A DNA stretch of 64,000 bases, from assembly GCA_964526565.1 (NCBI GenBank), contig CAZGMC010000001.1, positions 1-64,000 of the forward strand, in the 5' to 3' direction. A program made the position numbers and the translations under genes. The notes under the pieces were generated by a model. It made no database searches. It saw nothing but the letters and a program-made list of their open reading frames with translations, and was not told the origin of the DNA. This document shows, piece after piece, positions 19,415 through 27,307 of the stretch (positions are counted from its first letter, which is position 1; every line of letters begins with the position of its first letter). The DNA comes from CAZGMC01 sp964526565 (lineage in GTDB: Bacteria; Pseudomonadota; Alphaproteobacteria; DSM-16000; Inquilinaceae).

Positions 19415-20776
19415 TCAGCCAGGCAGGAATGGAAAGACCGTGCGGCCGTCGACCACGGTGCGCAGCACCCGGCCCATCACCGGCCGGCAGTCGAACGGCG
19501 AGTTCCTTGACTTGCTGACGAACGCCTCGACATCGATGCGGCCCAGGGCATCCGGGTCGAACAGCAGCAGATCGGCCGGCCCGCCCACCTCGAGCCGTCC
19601 GAGCGGCAGGCCGAGCAGGGCGGCCGGGCGGCAGGTCAGGCGGCCGAGCAGGTCGAGCAGGCCGAGCCGGCCCTTGTGGTACAGCTCCAGCGACAGCACC
19701 AGCAGCGTTTCCAGCCCGACAATGCCGGGCTCGGCCTGGGTGAAGGGCAGGCGCTTGGCATCCTCGTCCTGCGGGTCGTGGTCGCTGGCGATGACGTCGA
19801 TGGTGCCGTCGGCCAGGCCGGCGACGATGGCGCGCCGGTCCATCTCGTCGCGCAGCGGCGGGCGCAGCTTGGCGAACGTGCGGTAGTCGCCGACGTCGAC
19901 CTCGGTCAGCGCGAAATAGGGCGGGGCGGTATCGCAGGTCACCGGCAGGCCGCGCGCCTTGGCCCCCCGGATCGCCTCGACCGACTGTGCGGTGGACACG
20001 TGAGCCACATGATAGCGGGCGCCGGTCAGCTCGACCAGGCGCAGGTCGCGCTCGATCATCATCACCTCGGCCTGGCGCGGGATGCCGGGCAGGCCCAGGC
20101 GGGTGGCGATCTCGCCGGCATTCATGGCGCCGCCGTCGGCCAGCCGCGGCTCCTCCGGGTGCTGCACGATCAGCAGGCCGAACGTCGTCGCGTAGGACAG
20201 CGCCCGGTACATGACCAGCGGATCGGCCACCGCCCGGTTGCCGTCGCTGAAGGCGACCGCGCCCGCCTCGGCCAGCAGGCCCATCTCGGTCAGGTCGCGC
20301 CCGGCGGCACCGCGGGTGACGCAGGCATAGGGGAAGATCTTGACCCGCTTCATGTGGCGGGCCTTGCGCGCGATGAATTCCAGCCCCGGCTCGCTGTCGA
20401 TCGGCGGATCGGTGTCGGGCCGGCAGGCCAGGGCGGTGACGCCGCCGGCCGCGGCGGCCAGGCTGGCCGAGGCGATGGTCTCCTTGTGCTCCTCGCCGGG
20501 CTCGCCGATCCGGGCGCGCATGTCGACCAGCCCCGGCGCCAGGCAGTGCCCCTGGCAGTCGACCACCACGGCGTCGGCGGGGGCGTCGGCCGGCGGCCCG
20601 TCGGGCAGCAGGCCGGCACCGAACAGGCCGGGACCGAGGTCGGCGATCCGGTCGTCCTCGGTCAGCAGGCCGCCCAGGGCGTCGAGGCCGCTGGCCGGGT
20701 CGAGCAGGCGGGCGTTGACGTAGGCGACGCGGCGCGGCGCGGTGGTGGATGTGGCGGTGGATGCGGGGGCGGTCAT
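19415..20776 (-). CDS. pyrC: Dihydroorotase homologue, probably non-catalytic (PyrC'/PyrX type)
   Basis: The 453-residue protein belongs to the amidohydrolase dihydroorotase family (CLAPGLVDMRARIGEPGEEH, YHVAHVSTAQS, IASDHDPQDEDAKRLPF, PGIVGLETLL). The metal-binding HxH of active enzymes, normally in a VDMHVHLREPG-type context, is RxR here, and the PHH region reads PPYF. This is the pattern of the inactive homologue that scaffolds aspartate carbamoyltransferase in several proteobacteria; a catalytic dihydroorotase should then be encoded elsewhere. The start codon overlaps the pyrB stop as ATGA, supporting a stoichiometric complex. Confidence 0.88.
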   Translation of the reverse strand: MTAPASTATSTTAPRRVAYVNARLLDPASGLDALGGLLTEDDRIADLGPGLFGAGLLPDGPPADAPADAVVVDCQGHCLAPGLVDMRARIGEPGEEHKETIASASLAAAAGGVTALACRPDTDPPIDSEPGLEFIARKARHMKRVKIFPYACVTRGAAGRDLTEMGLLAEAGAVAFSDGNRAVADPLVMYRALSYATTFGLLIVQHPEEPRLADGGAMNAGEIATRLGLPGIPRQAEVMMIERDLRLVELTGARYHVAHVSTAQSVEAIRGAKARGLPVTCDTAPPYFALTEVDVGDYRTFAKLRPPLRDEMDRRAIVAGLADGTIDVIASDHDPQDEDAKRLPFTQAEPGIVGLETLLVLSLELYHKGRLGLLDLLGRLTCRPAALLGLPLGRLEVGGPADLLLFDPDALGRIDVEAFVSKSRNSPFDCRPVMGRVLRTVVDGRTVFPFLPG

Positions 20777-21730
20777 TGCCGGTTGTCCCGCCGGGTCAGC
20801 AGGTCGAGGCAGGCCATGCGCACGGCCACGCCCATCTCGACCTGGTCCAGGATGACGCTGCGGTGGATGTCGTCGGCGACCTCGGAGTCGATCTCCACGC
20901 CGCGGTTCATCGGGCCGGGGTGCATGATCAGCGCGTTCGGCTTGGCCAGCTTCAGCTTGTCCTGGTCCAGGCCGAAGAAGTGGAAGTATTCGCGCACCGA
21001 GGGCACGAAGCTGCCGTGCATGCGCTCGCGCTGCAGGCGCAGCATCATGACGATGTCGGCATCGGCCAGCGCCCGCCGCAGGTCGGTGAACACGTCGACG
21101 CCGATACGGTCGGCGGCGGGTGGCAGCAGCGTCGGCGGCGCCACCACGCGGACCCGCGCGCCCATGATGTTGAGCAGGTGGATGTTGGAGCGGGCGACGC
21201 GGCTGTGCAGGATGTCACCGCAGATGACCACGGTCAGCCCGTCCAGCCGGCCGACGCGGCGGCGGATGGTCAGGGCATCGAGCAGGGCCTGGGTCGGGTG
21301 CTCGTGGCTGCCGTCGCCGGCATTGATCACCGCGCCCTCGACCTTCTGCGACAGCAGGCTGACGGCGCCGGCGTCCGGATGGCGCACGACCAGCACGTCG
21401 GGATGCATGGCGTTGAGCGTCATCGCCGTGTCGATGACCGTCTCGCCCTTGCGGATCGAGCTGGTCGAGACTGACATGTTGATGGCGTCGGCGCCGAGCC
21501 GCTTGGCGGCCAGCTCGAACGAGGTGCGGGTGCGTCGAGGCCTCGAAGAACAGGTTGATCACCGTGCGTCCGCGCAGCGTATCGACCTTCTTGTCGGGCT
21601 GGCGGTTCTGCTCGACATAGCCGTCGGCGGTGTCGAGCAGCAGGGTGATTTCGCCCGCGCTCAGCCCCTCGATGCCGAGAAGGTGGCGGTGGGCGAAACG
21701 GTGTGCCGATGGTGCCGCGGTGCCGATCAT
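20773..21730 (-). pseudogene. pyrB: Aspartate carbamoyltransferase catalytic subunit, frameshifted
   Basis: The gene runs from an ATG at 21730 (MIGTAAPSAHRF..., LLGIEGLSAGEITLLLDTAD) to 20773, but the frame breaks near 21533. The N-terminal frame reads FFEAST and then leaves; the C-terminal frame resumes with MSVSTSSIRKGETVIDT, followed by HPTQALLDALTI and HPGPMNRGVEI. The lost stretch is the STRTRTSFE carbamoyl-phosphate loop: the bases fit if one CG pair is missing from a CGCG. De novo pyrimidine synthesis needs this enzyme, so a sequencing or assembly error is more likely than a true null. It overlaps pyrC by four bases. Confidence 0.9.
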
Positions 21731-21930
21731 CAATACGGTCTTATACGGGCCCGGCGCGCGGCAGGCCAGCGCCGCGACCGCTCCGGCTGCAGATGCCGGC
21801 CGCCGGCCGCGGCAACCGAGCGGTGCGGCGGCCCGCCCCCTGGCCGCGGCGCCGGCCCTGTGGTACGGGGGCGGCCGGCAGGCGGCGCCGGTGGCGGCGA
21901 CTCGGCCTTCGCAACGGCGACCGGTGACCC

Positions 21931-23133
21931 ATGACGGCGCAGTCTCCGACCCGCGGCGCACGACGGCTCAGCCTGGCGGCGATCCTGACGACGGCGTTCG
22001 GGATCGGCCTGTCGATCAGCATGGCCACGCCGCTGGTGTCCCTGGCCATGGAGCGGGCCGGCCATGGCGAGGTCGTGATCGGCCTGGCGGCGGCCGTCTA
22101 TTCACTGGCCATGCTGGCGACGGGGCCGTTCGTGCCGGGGCTGATGGGGCGGTTCGGGCCGGTCCCGGTGCTGGTCGGCGGGCTCGGCCTGGCGGCGGTC
22201 ACGCTGGCGCTGTTTCCGGTGCAGCCGGTGCTGGCCGTATGGCTGGTGCTGCGCGCCGGCACCGGCATCGGCAACAATGTCGGCTGGGTGGTCAGCGAGA
22301 CCTGGATCAACGCCGTCGCCAGCGATGCCGTGCGCGGCCGCGTCGTGGCGCTCTATGCCACCGTGTGGGGCATGGGCATCGCCGCCGGGCCGGTGCTGCT
22401 CAGCCTGGTCGGCACCACCGGGGCGCTGCCCTTTCTGGTCACCGCCGGCCTGGTGGGGGCGGCGCTTGTGCCGGCAGTGGCGGCGCGGCGGCTGGCCCCG
22501 CCGATGGGCGGCGGCGGCGGCGGCGTGGCGCTGCTCGGTGCGGTGCGGGCCGCACCCCTGGCCTTCGCCGCCGGGTTCCTGTCGGGCGTCGGCGAGAGCA
22601 CGTTCTTCGCGCTGTTCCCGGTGTATGCCCTGGCGACGGGCTACGATGCCGACACCGCGGTGCTGGTGGCGACGGCGTTCGGGCTTGGGGCAATCGCGCT
22701 GCAGCCGCCGACCGGCTGGCTGGCCGACCGCATGGACCGGCGGCTGCTGCTGGTTGCCACGGTGCTGCTGGCGCTGGTCTGCGTTGCCGTGGTGCCGGCG
22801 GTGGTGGGCACGCCGGCTCTCTGGCCGGTGGTGTTCGTCTGGGGCGGCGCGGTCGCCGGATTCTATACGCTGGGGCTGATCCTGGTCGGGCAGGCGTTCC
22901 GCGGCCCCGATCTGGCCCCGGCCAACGCGGCCTTCATCATGACCTATGTCCTGGGCATGACGGTCGGACCGGTGGCCGGCGGCGGCGGCATGCAGGTGTG
23001 GTCGCCGCACGGACTGCTGGCGGTGACCGCCGCCGCCTATATCCTGTTCCTGGCGGGGGCGGCGCGGCTGGCCGCACCGGCTACCGTCAATGCCGCCGAT
23101 GCCGCCGATGCCGCCGGGGAGGGTTCCGGATAG
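21931..23133 (+). CDS. Major facilitator superfamily transporter (YcaD-like)
   Basis: The 400-residue protein has about twelve hydrophobic segments with an MFS loop 2-3 motif (GPFVPGLMGRFGPVPVLVGG) and a mid-protein basic motif GWLADRMDRRLLL, the second-half repeat of that motif. GIGNNVGWVVSETWINAVAS resembles the YcaD/TsgA-like subgroup. The substrate is unknown. The C-terminus ends in an AADAADAAG low-complexity tail. It is divergent from pyrB with a 200-bp intergenic region and runs into recO with a five-base gap. Confidence 0.88.
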   Translation: MTAQSPTRGARRLSLAAILTTAFGIGLSISMATPLVSLAMERAGHGEVVIGLAAAVYSLAMLATGPFVPGLMGRFGPVPVLVGGLGLAAVTLALFPVQPVLAVWLVLRAGTGIGNNVGWVVSETWINAVASDAVRGRVVALYATVWGMGIAAGPVLLSLVGTTGALPFLVTAGLVGAALVPAVAARRLAPPMGGGGGGVALLGAVRAAPLAFAAGFLSGVGESTFFALFPVYALATGYDADTAVLVATAFGLGAIALQPPTGWLADRMDRRLLLVATVLLALVCVAVVPAVVGTPALWPVVFVWGGAVAGFYTLGLILVGQAFRGPDLAPANAAFIMTYVLGMTVGPVAGGGGMQVWSPHGLLAVTAAAYILFLAGAARLAAPATVNAADAADAAGEGSG

Positions 23134-23138
23134 CGCCC

Positions 23139-23861
23139 ATGGATTGGACCGACGAGGCCATCGTGCTGTCGACCCGCCGCTTCGGCGAGACCGGCACCAT
23201 CGCCATGCTGCTGACCCGCAGCCATGGCCGCCACGCCGGTCTGGCCCGCGGCCAGCGCCGGCTGGCGGCGCTGCAGCCGGGTACCAGCGTGCAGGCGCGC
23301 TGGCGGGCGCGGCTGGCCGACAACCTGGGCAGCTACGTCCTGGAGGCGGAGCGCAGCGGCGCGGCGGCGCTGATCGACGACCCGCTGCGGCTGGCGGCGC
23401 TGAGTTCGGCCTGCGCCCTGGTCGAGTCCGGGTTGCCCGAGCGGGCGCCGTACCCGGAGGTGTACGCCGGGCTGGCGGCGCTGGTCGAGGCGCTGCCCGG
23501 CGACTTCTGGGACGCGGTGTACGTACAATGGGAGCTGGGCCTGCTGGCGGCGCTCGGCTTCGGCCTGTCGCTGGAGCGGTGCGCGGCGACCGGTGCCAAC
23601 GATACCTTGGCGTACGTCAGCCCGCGCACCGGCCGGGCGGTCAGCCTGGCCGCCGCCGAGCCCTATCGCGACCGGCTGCTGCCGCTGCCGGGATTCCTGA
23701 TCGGCCGCGGTGAGGCGACACCGGACGAGGTGCTGAACGGCCTGACCCTGACCGGCCACTTCATCGAGCGCCTGCTGTTCGCCCAGGCCCACGCCCCGGT
23801 CCCCGCGGCGCGCGAGCGGTTCGTCGAGCGATACCGGCGGTGGGTGGGGAGTGGGGCATAA
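23139..23861 (+). CDS. recO: DNA repair protein RecO
   Basis: RecO anneals single-stranded DNA and, with RecR, loads RecA at gaps. The 240-residue protein starts MDWTDEAIVLSTRRFGET, the RecO N-terminal OB-fold signature, continues with AMLLTRSHGRHAGLARG, and has the helical C-terminal domain with WELGLLAALGFGLSLERCA. The ATG at 23139 comes five bases after the MFS stop; the frame upstream is antisense or in the MFS gene. The length is normal for alphaproteobacteria. Confidence 0.93.
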   Translation: MDWTDEAIVLSTRRFGETGTIAMLLTRSHGRHAGLARGQRRLAALQPGTSVQARWRARLADNLGSYVLEAERSGAAALIDDPLRLAALSSACALVESGLPERAPYPEVYAGLAALVEALPGDFWDAVYVQWELGLLAALGFGLSLERCAATGANDTLAYVSPRTGRAVSLAAAEPYRDRLLPLPGFLIGRGEATPDEVLNGLTLTGHFIERLLFAQAHAPVPAARERFVERYRRWVGSGA

Positions 23862-23889
23862 TAAGTAATCAAAGAATTCCTATGTGCCT

Positions 23890-24339
23890 CTATGAAGGTA
23901 AAATACGATCGATTAAATCGTAATTGGCCGGATTGAATGGATTGACGAAACGGACGCCATTCAAGATTTGTCCGTCCTGAAAATCTTCGGTCAATAGATA
24001 TCGGACGCCCACCCGTTTGGCTGTTGCCCAAAGCATAGCGTCCCAGAATTGGAATGCGTGTTTGGCAACGACTTTCAAAGCTGCCAATACGTCTTCGCTT
24101 TCCGCTGTGTGGACCGGCAGGAGATCGCACCAAGCCTCAATCAATGCTCGGACTCTATCAGCAGGCAGACCACACTTATGCAGCGAAACATTGCTAAACT
24201 CTCCGAAAGTTTGTAGAAGGAATAGGCTTGTGCCGTTGACGAAGGCGCGTCCGAGCAAATCGCGCGCACGGTGATAGTTTGGCTCCCGCGCTACGTCAGT
24301 AGCGTAAACCAGAACATTAGTATCAAAGCTGCTGATCAA
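23890..24339 (-). CDS. PIN-domain toxin (VapC-like RNase)
   Basis: The 149-residue protein has the PIN-domain acidic residues: FDTNVLVYA near the N-terminus, E in TFGEFSNV, FQFWDAMLWATA and YLLTEDFQDG. VapC toxins cleave tRNA or rRNA in a Mg-dependent way. The start codon overlaps the antitoxin stop by four bases. Its lower GC content than recO points to transfer. Confidence 0.92.
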   Translation of the reverse strand: MISSFDTNVLVYATDVAREPNYHRARDLLGRAFVNGTSLFLLQTFGEFSNVSLHKCGLPADRVRALIEAWCDLLPVHTAESEDVLAALKVVAKHAFQFWDAMLWATAKRVGVRYLLTEDFQDGQILNGVRFVNPFNPANYDLIDRILPS

Positions 24340-24584
24340 CGTTTATGCATCTCATCGCGCGTGGGTCTCTCCATATCGTTTGGCCATGGCAAGCCTTCTG
24401 CCATAAGAGCCATAGCATAATCAACTTTTTGCTGGCGCTCTGGCGTGAGCTCTGTCGGACGATATGGACGAAGCACAGCCACGGGCCGCCCGTGCTTTGT
24501 GATTAGCACCTCACTGCCGGTCTCGACCTGATTTAAGAGGTCGGAAAAGCGCTGGTTGGCCTCGCGTGCGGTGACAGTCTTCAT
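24336..24584 (-). CDS. Phd/YefM-family antitoxin
   Basis: The 82-residue protein has the Phd/YefM N-terminal fold (MKTVTAREANQRFSDLLNQV, then GSEVLITKHGRPVAVLRP) and a C-terminal toxin-binding tail. It pairs with the overlapping PIN toxin, a combination known in many genomes. The 45 bases ahead of it hold TAGT and ACTA arms six bases apart at 24617-24630, a weak candidate for the autoregulatory operator. Confidence 0.92.
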   Translation of the reverse strand: MKTVTAREANQRFSDLLNQVETGSEVLITKHGRPVAVLRPYRPTELTPERQQKVDYAMALMAEGLPWPNDMERPTRDEMHKR

Positions 24585-24802
24585 TGAAAGCTGCCCTTGC
24601 GGAGAAGCGCACGATGTAGTACACGCACTATATCCTGGAGCCGAGGCATTGCCATGTCAAGGGCTTCTCCTCCGTCTGTCGAGGATGCCATCCGCGATGA
24701 TTTCATCGTCACCTACGACACCGGCTTGACAGACTGAACGGCCCTGGCCGAAAGATCGCCGGCGCCGCCCCGCCTCGAAGCACGTTCCCGGACCCCACGC
24801 CC

Positions 24803-25372
24803 ATGATCCACGAGACCGCCTACATCCATCCCTCCGCCCAGATCTACGGCAAGGTGGCGATCGGCGAGGGGGCCAGCGTGTGGCCCAATGTCGTGTTGCG
24901 CTCCGAGGTGTTCGAGGTTGTCGTCGGCCGGTTCACGAACATCCAGGACTTCGTGATGATCCACATCGGCATCGAGACGCCGACCATCGTCGGCGACTAC
25001 TGCTCGATCACCCACCACTGCACGCTGCACGGCTGCACCATCGGCGACAACTGCCTGATCGGGATCAACTCGACGATCATGGACGGGGCCGTCATCGGCG
25101 ACAACTGCATCGTCGCCGGCCACACCTTCATCCGCGAGGGCACCGTCATTCCGGACAACGCCATCGTCATGGGCACGCCGGGCAAGGTGGTCCGTACGCG
25201 CAACAGCTTCGTCGCCAACCGCCTCAACGCCATGCTGTACCTGCGCAACGCGCGGGCCTTTGCCGCCGGCGAGCACCGCGCCTGGACCGGCCCCGACTGC
25301 GAGGCGTACATGGCCGAGCAGCGCCGCCTGTTCGAAGCCGAGTTCCGCGAGCGCTACGGCGAGGAGTCCTGA
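24803..25372 (+). CDS. Gamma-carbonic-anhydrase-like left-handed beta-helix protein
   Basis: The 189-residue protein is a hexapeptide-repeat protein: IHPSAQIYGKVAIGEGASVW, NIQDFVMIHIG, SITHHCTLHGCTIGDNCLIG. The histidines in MIHIG and THHCTLHGC match the trimer zinc site of gamma-class carbonic anhydrases (PaaY/YrdA group). Many members have weak or no carbonic anhydrase activity, and the real substrate is unknown. The C-terminal helix carries a Glu/Arg-rich tail. It stands alone between a toxin-antitoxin pair and a convergent small membrane protein gene. Confidence 0.88.
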   Translation: MIHETAYIHPSAQIYGKVAIGEGASVWPNVVLRSEVFEVVVGRFTNIQDFVMIHIGIETPTIVGDYCSITHHCTLHGCTIGDNCLIGINSTIMDGAVIGDNCIVAGHTFIREGTVIPDNAIVMGTPGKVVRTRNSFVANRLNAMLYLRNARAFAAGEHRAWTGPDCEAYMAEQRRLFEAEFRERYGEES

Positions 25373-25381
25373 CCGCCTTCG

Positions 25382-25621
25382 CTACTCCCGCCGGCCGCCG
25401 ACGCCGATCAGGATGCCGGCCAGGAACAGGCACAGGCTGAGCAGGAGGATCCACGGCCGCCCGCCGATGGTGCCGAGCAGCCCGAACGGCAGCACGGCGA
25501 TTGCCGCCAGGGCCAGGGCCGAGGCGATGAAGGCACGCAGACGCGGCGGCATGGGCGGCATGGGCGGCACACGGTTGCGGCGTGCCGGAGCACCGGGCGG
25601 CGCTTCGGCAGCTGGACCCAT
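25382..25621 (-). CDS. Small two-TM membrane protein
   Basis: The 79-residue protein is not recognised. It has a proline-rich N-terminus with a threefold MPP repeat and two hydrophobic segments (LRAFIASALALAAIAVLPFG and WILLLSLCLFLAGILIG). It is convergent with the gamma-carbonic-anhydrase-like gene nine bases away. The hydrophobic pattern supports a real gene, but no family can be assigned. Confidence 0.55.
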   Translation of the reverse strand: MGPAAEAPPGAPARRNRVPPMPPMPPRLRAFIASALALAAIAVLPFGLLGTIGGRPWILLLSLCLFLAGILIGVGGRRE

Positions 25622-25702
25622 CCTACCGCCGCCGCCGCCGGTCCGTCAGCCGGCAATGCGGCTCATGCCGCATTCGGTCCGCGGCACAGCGAATGCCGCC
25701 GC

Positions 25703-26017
25703 TCACCCCCGGCCGGCCGCGTGGTCGGCGGCATAGGCGCCGCGCCGGCCCATGGGCCGCTCGGGGCCGACCGTGGTGTCGCGGACCGTCTGGCGTTCCA
25801 TCTCGGCGCCCATCAGGAAGACGTAGGCGCTGATGTAGAACCACAGCAGCAGGATGACGACCGCACCCAGCGAGCCATAGGTGCTGTTGTAGCTGCCGAA
25901 ATTGGCCACGTACCAGGAGAACAGCAGCGACGCGACGATCCACAGCACGACCGCACCCGCCGCGCCGGGGGATATGGGCCGGGCGGTCGGCTTCGTATCT
26001 CCGGTTGGTCCGTGCCT
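25703..26017 (-). pseudogene. C-terminal remnant of a YihY/RNase BN-like membrane protein
   Basis: The last 100 or so codons read PISPGAAGAVVLWIVASLLF, then SWYVANFGSYNSTYGSLGAV and LLLWFYISAYVFLMGAEME, the very conserved C-terminus of the YihY family. The preceding part of the family (about 200 residues with four more TM segments) is missing. The frame stays open upstream to 26425, but that stretch is polar, cysteine- and arginine-rich and unlike the family. I read this as a truncated gene fused to unrelated sequence. A fusion protein of 240 residues is the less likely alternative. Confidence 0.75.
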
Positions 26018-26436
26018 GCCTGGCGGCCATCGTGCCCTCCTGAACGGCATCTTCCAACAGAATCCCTCGCTGCCGCCGCCGCACCTGCATGCGGCAGCGC
26101 CCTTCGACCGATCGCCGTGCAGCAGGCTGAGCCTGCCGCCGCGGCTCCATCTCTGGCCGGTTTCCCTCCGTACCGACGTGTCGGCGGCATCGTCCACCGT
26201 GCTCAACATGCTCTTGCGCCACGTGTCCGCCTTCTCTGCAGCAAACCGCTGTGCCTCCTCGTCTGTTGCGCCGGATACGCGTTGCTTCGCATCCTTCCCG
26301 GCGCCAGAGAGAGGTTCATTCCTTTGCTCTGCCAAATCCTGTCTCCATGGATTTCTGTTGCGGCAGCCGCGGTCGCGCACGAGAAGGCCCGGGGCCGGAA
26401 GCTGGCTGCTTCGACTCCGGGCCATGATCGCGTGCG

Positions 26437-26911
26437 TCAGCCCGTGATCTGCTCGTACTGCGTGGCGTCGTAGGCTTCCATCTGGTCGAGCTCCTGCTCG
26501 GTCAGCTGGGGAGCGATGAGGCGGTCGTTCTCGCCGACGTTGAAGCGGTCGAGCGGAACGGCAACGCTCTTGTCGCCGATGCCCAGGAACCCGCCGTAGT
26601 TGATGACGAAGAACATGTCGCCGCTCTCGGGGTCGCGCACGACCGCCTCCACCTCGCCGACACTCTCGCCTTCATTGTTGTACGCGTCCTGGCCAAGATA
26701 CTCCTGCGGCTGGCCGGTGAACTGCTGGCCGGGCTGCTGGCGCGCCTGCTGCTCCTCGGTGGGCTTGCTGCCCGGTCTGCCGGGCCTGCTCCTCCAGGTC
26801 CTGAATCTGCGACTGGCAGACCTGCTGCTGCTGTGCCAGGGCGCCCGGCGCCAGTAGCGCGATCGCCGCCGTCGTCGCCAGCAGCGACCCGGCAAGATTG
26901 ATTCTTCTCAT
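26437..26911 (-). pseudogene. Secreted PRC-barrel protein, frameshifted
   Basis: An ATG at 26911 opens a signal peptide (MRRINLAGSLLATTAAIALL...ALAQ) and then QVCQSQIQDLEEQARQ. The frame is lost near 26765 and the real continuation lies one frame over: KPTEEQQARQQPGQQF, YNNEGESVGEVEAVV, FFVINYGGFLGIGDKSVAVP, the PRC-barrel core, and a C-terminal acidic tail to 26437. The total span is one base more than a multiple of three, so one extra base accounts for it. PRC-barrel proteins of this kind are periplasmic and poorly characterised. It could be a sequencing error. Confidence 0.82.
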
Positions 26912-27307
26912 GTGACCCTCCCTTGTGGGCTATCGATGTGCGAATCAAGATGGAACGGCAGGGAAAGGTTCCGGCGGCACGCGATTTACTTTAGAATGGC
27001 AAGGAAAGTGGTTCAAGGCAAGCGAAGTGTGCTCGTGTGTATTGTGCGTTTCTTCTTGATCAGCATCTTGTGTTGGCGAGATCTATCCGTTTGCTTTATT
27101 CAATCTAACGCCTTCGGCGCAATGGCCGGTCTCGGCTCGAGCCTGCAGAGCTACGGCCGGCCACAACCAGCCGTCATGCAATCCTCTTGTGTCGCCTTCG
27201 TGTTCGCGCTATGTTCCGGATAATGTTCACGGACATTCGCCCTCTGGTGTTCACGGACATCCGCCCTCTGGCCGGCCGCACATCGTATGGGTTAGGCTCC
27301 GCCCGCC
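26912..27307. other. Gene-free stretch before parC with a tandem 24-bp repeat
   Basis: No supportable gene. The segment is less GC-rich than the flanks. Just ahead of parC, the sequence TGTTCACGGACATTCGCC and its near copy (one T/C change) lie at 27224-27246 and 27248-27270, a period of 24 bases. The repeats are 38-84 bp from the parC ATG and could be a regulatory site or a local duplication. Confidence 0.6.

Noticed and set aside
24654..24737. 27-codon ORF (MSRASPPSVEDAIRDDF...) between the Phd antitoxin and the gamma-carbonic-anhydrase-like gene
   Set aside because: Too short, no ribosome binding site and no family; it may be a gene fragment.
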